DNA of 64,000 nucleotides from JAJDXW01 sp965243335 (GTDB lineage: Bacteria > Pseudomonadota > Gammaproteobacteria > HK1). Position numbers and translations under genes: made by a program. Shown here in pieces: positions 61,994-64,000 of the stretch (the first letter of the stretch is position 1; each line of letters starts with the position of its first letter). The notes beneath the pieces are model-generated. The model searched no databases and was not told the origin of the DNA. It saw only the letters and a program-made list of their open reading frames with translations. The stretch spans positions 2,728,001 through 2,792,000 of the forward strand of contig OZ251545.1 of NCBI GenBank assembly GCA_965243335.1. The letters run 5' to 3'.

Positions 61994-62208
61994 CGCCACG
62001 TATGCAAGGGGGCGGACCCGGTCCGCGTCGCGTGAGGCCGGGAGCCGGCGAGGGGATGCGCGGGACCCCCTCGCCGGGCGCCTGCACTGAGGGCTCCGAC
62101 CCGGCCGGGCGCCCGCGCCACCGGCCGGCGAGCCCCGCCAGGATCTGCATGGAGGCGCGGTACGTGGGCGCCGGCTGCCCGCTCTCCGATCCGTCCCCGC
62201 CGTGCTGA
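61990..62208 (+). CDS. Possible small protein, 72 residues
   Basis: ATG 61990 overlaps the gp35-like stop (ATGA) and the TGA at 62206-62208 overlaps the start of the gp36-like gene. The peptide (MTPRMQGGGPGPRRVRPGAG, later RICMEARYVGAGCPLSDPSP) is Gly/Pro/Arg-rich, with little folded character. Codon third positions are G/C-rich but not uniformly. The overlap pattern favours a gene; the sequence does not. Confidence 0.4.
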   Translation: MTPRMQGGGPGPRRVRPGAGEGMRGTPSPGACTEGSDPAGRPRHRPASPARICMEARYVGAGCPLSDPSPPC

Positions 62209-63074
62209 CCCTCCTCGCCACCGCCGCGCTGCCCGCCGGGGCGCACCCGGCCCGCTACCGCACGGGCGGCGCCTGGACCGTCGCCGCCGCCCTCGCCTCC
62301 GTCGACCCCGGCTCCGGCGCCCTCACCCTCGACCGGGCGGCGCTCGGCGCGCGGCGCTACTCCGGCCTCCTCGCCCAGGCGTCGGTCGCGGGCGAGGCGA
62401 CGGGGTCGATCTTCATCCCGGCCGGGGGCCGGGCCGGCGCCCCGCTCCGGCTCTCCGACACCGCCTCCGCGCTCCCGGTCGTCACCTGGATCGACGGCCC
62501 GGACGGCGTCGACCGCGACCCGACCATCGCCTTCCAGCTCCCCGGCCGCGCCGGGCAGACCTGGCCTCCGGAGGCGGCCGTCGCCGTCTGGCTCGTCGAG
62601 CCGGCCCTCGCGCCGGACGCGCCCGCCCCGCCGGCGGCCGGCGCCTACGCGACGGCGCAGGACATGCTGGACCGCTACGGCGCCGACGAGATCGCGGACC
62701 TCCTCGGTCTTCCCCGCGGCGCGGACGCCTCCGCCGCCGCCGCGGTCCCGCGGATGGCGCGGGCGCTCGGCGACACCGCCACCGAGTTCAACGCCGCCCT
62801 CGCCGCGCGCTACCCCGCGCCGCTCGAGGGCGGCTACCCCCTGCTCCGCGCCTGGACCTGCGACGTCGCGCGCCGCCGGCTCTACGACGAGGCGCCGACC
62901 GACGAGGCGAGCGACGCCGCCCGCCGCGCGCGGGCCCAGCTCAAGCGCCTCGCGGCCGGGGACCTGGTCCTCCTCTCCGACGACGGCATGATCGTGGCCC
63001 CGCGCGCGGACGACGCCGGGGCCGAACGGACTGGGCGCGCGCCGCAGCCCGACGACGTCTGGGCGGGCTTCTGA
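62202..63074 (+). CDS. Mu gp36-like (DUF1320) protein with an extra N-terminal domain
   Basis: 290 residues from GTG 62202. The C-terminal part, from about residue 147 (AYATAQDMLDRYGADEIADL, then YPLLRAWTCDVARRRLYDEA), is DUF1320, a head-completion/connector protein of about 140 residues on its own. The first 145 residues (TGGAWTVAAALASVDPGSGA, then SIFIPAGGRAGAPLRLSDTA, VTWIDGPDGVDRDPTIAF) form an unfamiliar beta-rich domain. The fusion could attach an outer decoration or the tail interface. Confidence 0.75.
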   Translation: MLTLLATAALPAGAHPARYRTGGAWTVAAALASVDPGSGALTLDRAALGARRYSGLLAQASVAGEATGSIFIPAGGRAGAPLRLSDTASALPVVTWIDGPDGVDRDPTIAFQLPGRAGQTWPPEAAVAVWLVEPALAPDAPAPPAAGAYATAQDMLDRYGADEIADLLGLPRGADASAAAAVPRMARALGDTATEFNAALAARYPAPLEGGYPLLRAWTCDVARRRLYDEAPTDEASDAARRARAQLKRLAAGDLVLLSDDGMIVAPRADDAGAERTGRAPQPDDVWAGF

Positions 63075-63583
63075 TGGCCGGGGCCGGCGTCCGCATCGAC
63101 GTCGAGTACGACGACGCCGGCGTCCGGGGCTCGCTCCGGCGCCTCATCGACGCCGGCCGGGAGATCGACCGGCCGGGCGGCGTGCTCGACCGGATCGGCG
63201 CCCGGCTCGTCACGTCCGTCCAGCACCGCTTCGAGATCGAGCGCGGCCCGGACGGCGGCGAATGGCAGAAGTCCTGGCGGGCGGAGAACGAGGGCGGCCA
63301 GACCCTCACCGACAGCGGGCGCCTGCGCGCCAGCATCACCCACCTGCTCGGCCCCGGCGAGGTGGTCGTCGGCACGCACGTGAGATACGCCGCGATCCAC
63401 CAGTTCGGGGGCCGCATCGTCCCCAAGACCGCCGCGGCGCTCGCCTTCTTCGACGGCGACGATCTCATCATCGTCCCGCACGTGGACATGCCCGCCCGCC
63501 CATTCCTCGGCCTCGACGCCGGCGACGGGGAGGTGGTCCTCGACGAGGTGACCGACGAGCTCCGGGAGGCGGTCACGGGATGA
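63074..63583 (+). CDS. Phage virion morphogenesis protein (Mu gpG-like)
   Basis: 169 residues starting in the gp36-like stop (TGATGG). LDRIGARLVTSVQHRFEIER, then GPDGGEWQKSW, LTDSGRLRASITHLLGPGEV, VVGTHVRYAAIHQFGGRIVP and ARPFLGLD are characteristic of the gpG tail-completion family. It helps join tail to head. In Mu, G comes right after F; here it follows gp36. Confidence 0.9.
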   Translation: MAGAGVRIDVEYDDAGVRGSLRRLIDAGREIDRPGGVLDRIGARLVTSVQHRFEIERGPDGGEWQKSWRAENEGGQTLTDSGRLRASITHLLGPGEVVVGTHVRYAAIHQFGGRIVPKTAAALAFFDGDDLIIVPHVDMPARPFLGLDAGDGEVVLDEVTDELREAVTG

Positions 63584-64000
63584 GCGCGCTCTCCTACGTC
63601 GATGCGGTCCGCGATCGGCTCGAGGCCGAGCTCGCCGGCCCCGGCGGCTTCGAGGGCGTGCATACCGCCCTCGACTTCGCCGGCGCCGACTTTCGGATCT
63701 CGCGGACGCCGGCGGCGGTCGTGATCCCCGCCGCGGACACGGGCGGCGAGAACCGCGCCAGCCACGGCGCCTTGCAGAGCCTCACCACCACCATCGCCGT
63801 CGCCGTCGCCGTCCCGGTCCGCAACGACCCGCGCGGCGAGCGCGCCCTCGACGAGATCACCCCCCGGGTGGACGCGGTCCGGAACGCGCTCATCGGCTGG
63901 AGCCCGCCGGGCGGCCCCGGCGCCCTGCGGTTCCTCCGCGGCTCGCTCGCCGGCATCGACCCGAAGAAGGGGCGCGCCTGGTGGGAGGACGTCTACGAGT
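63580..64000 (+). CDS. Mu gp37-like (DUF1834) protein, partial
   Basis: 140 codons are present and the gene leaves the window at the right edge. It begins in the gpG stop (ATGA). SYVDAVRDRLEAELAGPGGF, RISRTPAAVVIPAADTGGEN and GSLAGIDPKKGRAWWEDVYE are typical of DUF1834, a tail-terminator-like protein that precedes the tail sheath gene. Confidence 0.85.
   Translation, partial: MSALSYVDAVRDRLEAELAGPGGFEGVHTALDFAGADFRISRTPAAVVIPAADTGGENRASHGALQSLTTTIAVAVAVPVRNDPRGERALDEITPRVDAVRNALIGWSPPGGPGALRFLRGSLAGIDPKKGRAWWEDVYE

Larger units (their letters stand above)
40954..64000. mobile_element. Mu-like transposable prophage (right end outside the window)
   Basis: All genes from 41120 to the right edge are phage-type. 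Genes diverge from a control region at 57.77-57.86 kb. The leftward arm carries MuA, MuB, DUF3164, gp16, Mor, endolysin, holin, gp25-gp27, terminase, portal and MuF. The rightward arm carries the repressor, a potassium channel, the protease, decoration protein, capsid, gp35, gp36, gpG and gp37. Tail genes and the right end are not seen. Almost every junction is a 1-8 base overlap (ATGA, GTGA, TGATG). The left end lies in 40954-41119. Confidence 0.92.

Noticed and set aside
41120..64000. Possibility that the two arms belong to two different prophages meeting head to head
   Set aside because: The left arm has only genes up to F and the right arm only genes from I onward, with no duplicated function, and they share one control region. 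This fits one rearranged prophage better.

Overview
The window is a high-GC (about 70 percent) stretch of a proteobacterial chromosome. Gene order and protein types point to the Gammaproteobacteria: surE next to nlpD, a methyltransferase-rnhA-dnaQ block divergent from mltD, acnA, an odhB-lpdA pair, and an initiator tRNA(Met). I cannot name the genus. Several genes start with GTG or TTG, and most real genes have nearly saturated G/C at codon third positions. The exceptions, notably 6.9-8.9 kb and 15.7-16.7 kb, are A/T-richer and look acquired.

Layout. Positions 1-6.6 kb carry the end of an ammonium transporter, a ribokinase, an N-methylhydantoinase/5-oxoprolinase-type pair (hyuAB) and a Fic protein. 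Positions 6.6-19 kb are an accessory, defence-rich region. It holds an IS3 remnant, a large lipoprotein, a fragment resembling a DUF4338/DruA protein, an IS110-family element, a small coiled-coil membrane protein, a Phd/YefM-type antitoxin overlapping a type ISP restriction-modification enzyme, an overlapping Abi-alpha-like (DUF4393) gene, a HicAB toxin-antitoxin pair and a Uma2 nuclease. Positions 19.2-27.2 kb hold a small hypothetical gene and central metabolism genes (odhB, lpdA, acnA, purB). Positions 27.2-41 kb are ordinary chromosome: initiator tRNA, an Fe-S oxidoreductase, rppH, adk, surE-nlpD, dnaQ, rnhA, mltD, fabI and an HNH nuclease. Three copies of a composite intergenic repeat interrupt this stretch.

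From about 41 kb to the end of the window lies a Mu-like transposable prophage whose right end is outside the window. Its genes diverge from a control region at 57.8 kb. Leftward run about 28 tightly overlapping genes: small early genes, MuA and MuB transposition proteins, DUF3164, gp16, Mor, endolysin, holin, gp25-27, terminase, portal and MuF. Rightward run the repressor, a voltage-gated-like potassium channel, the Mu I protease/scaffold, decoration protein, capsid, gp35, gp36, gpG and gp37. Compared with phage Mu, the block from repressor to MuF is inverted and the head module is split exactly between F and I.

The most unusual items are the antitoxin/restriction enzyme/Abi-alpha gene string, whose restriction enzyme carries palindromic repeat elements read in frame; the split Mu head module with a potassium channel at its inner junction; and the composite intergenic repeat family.
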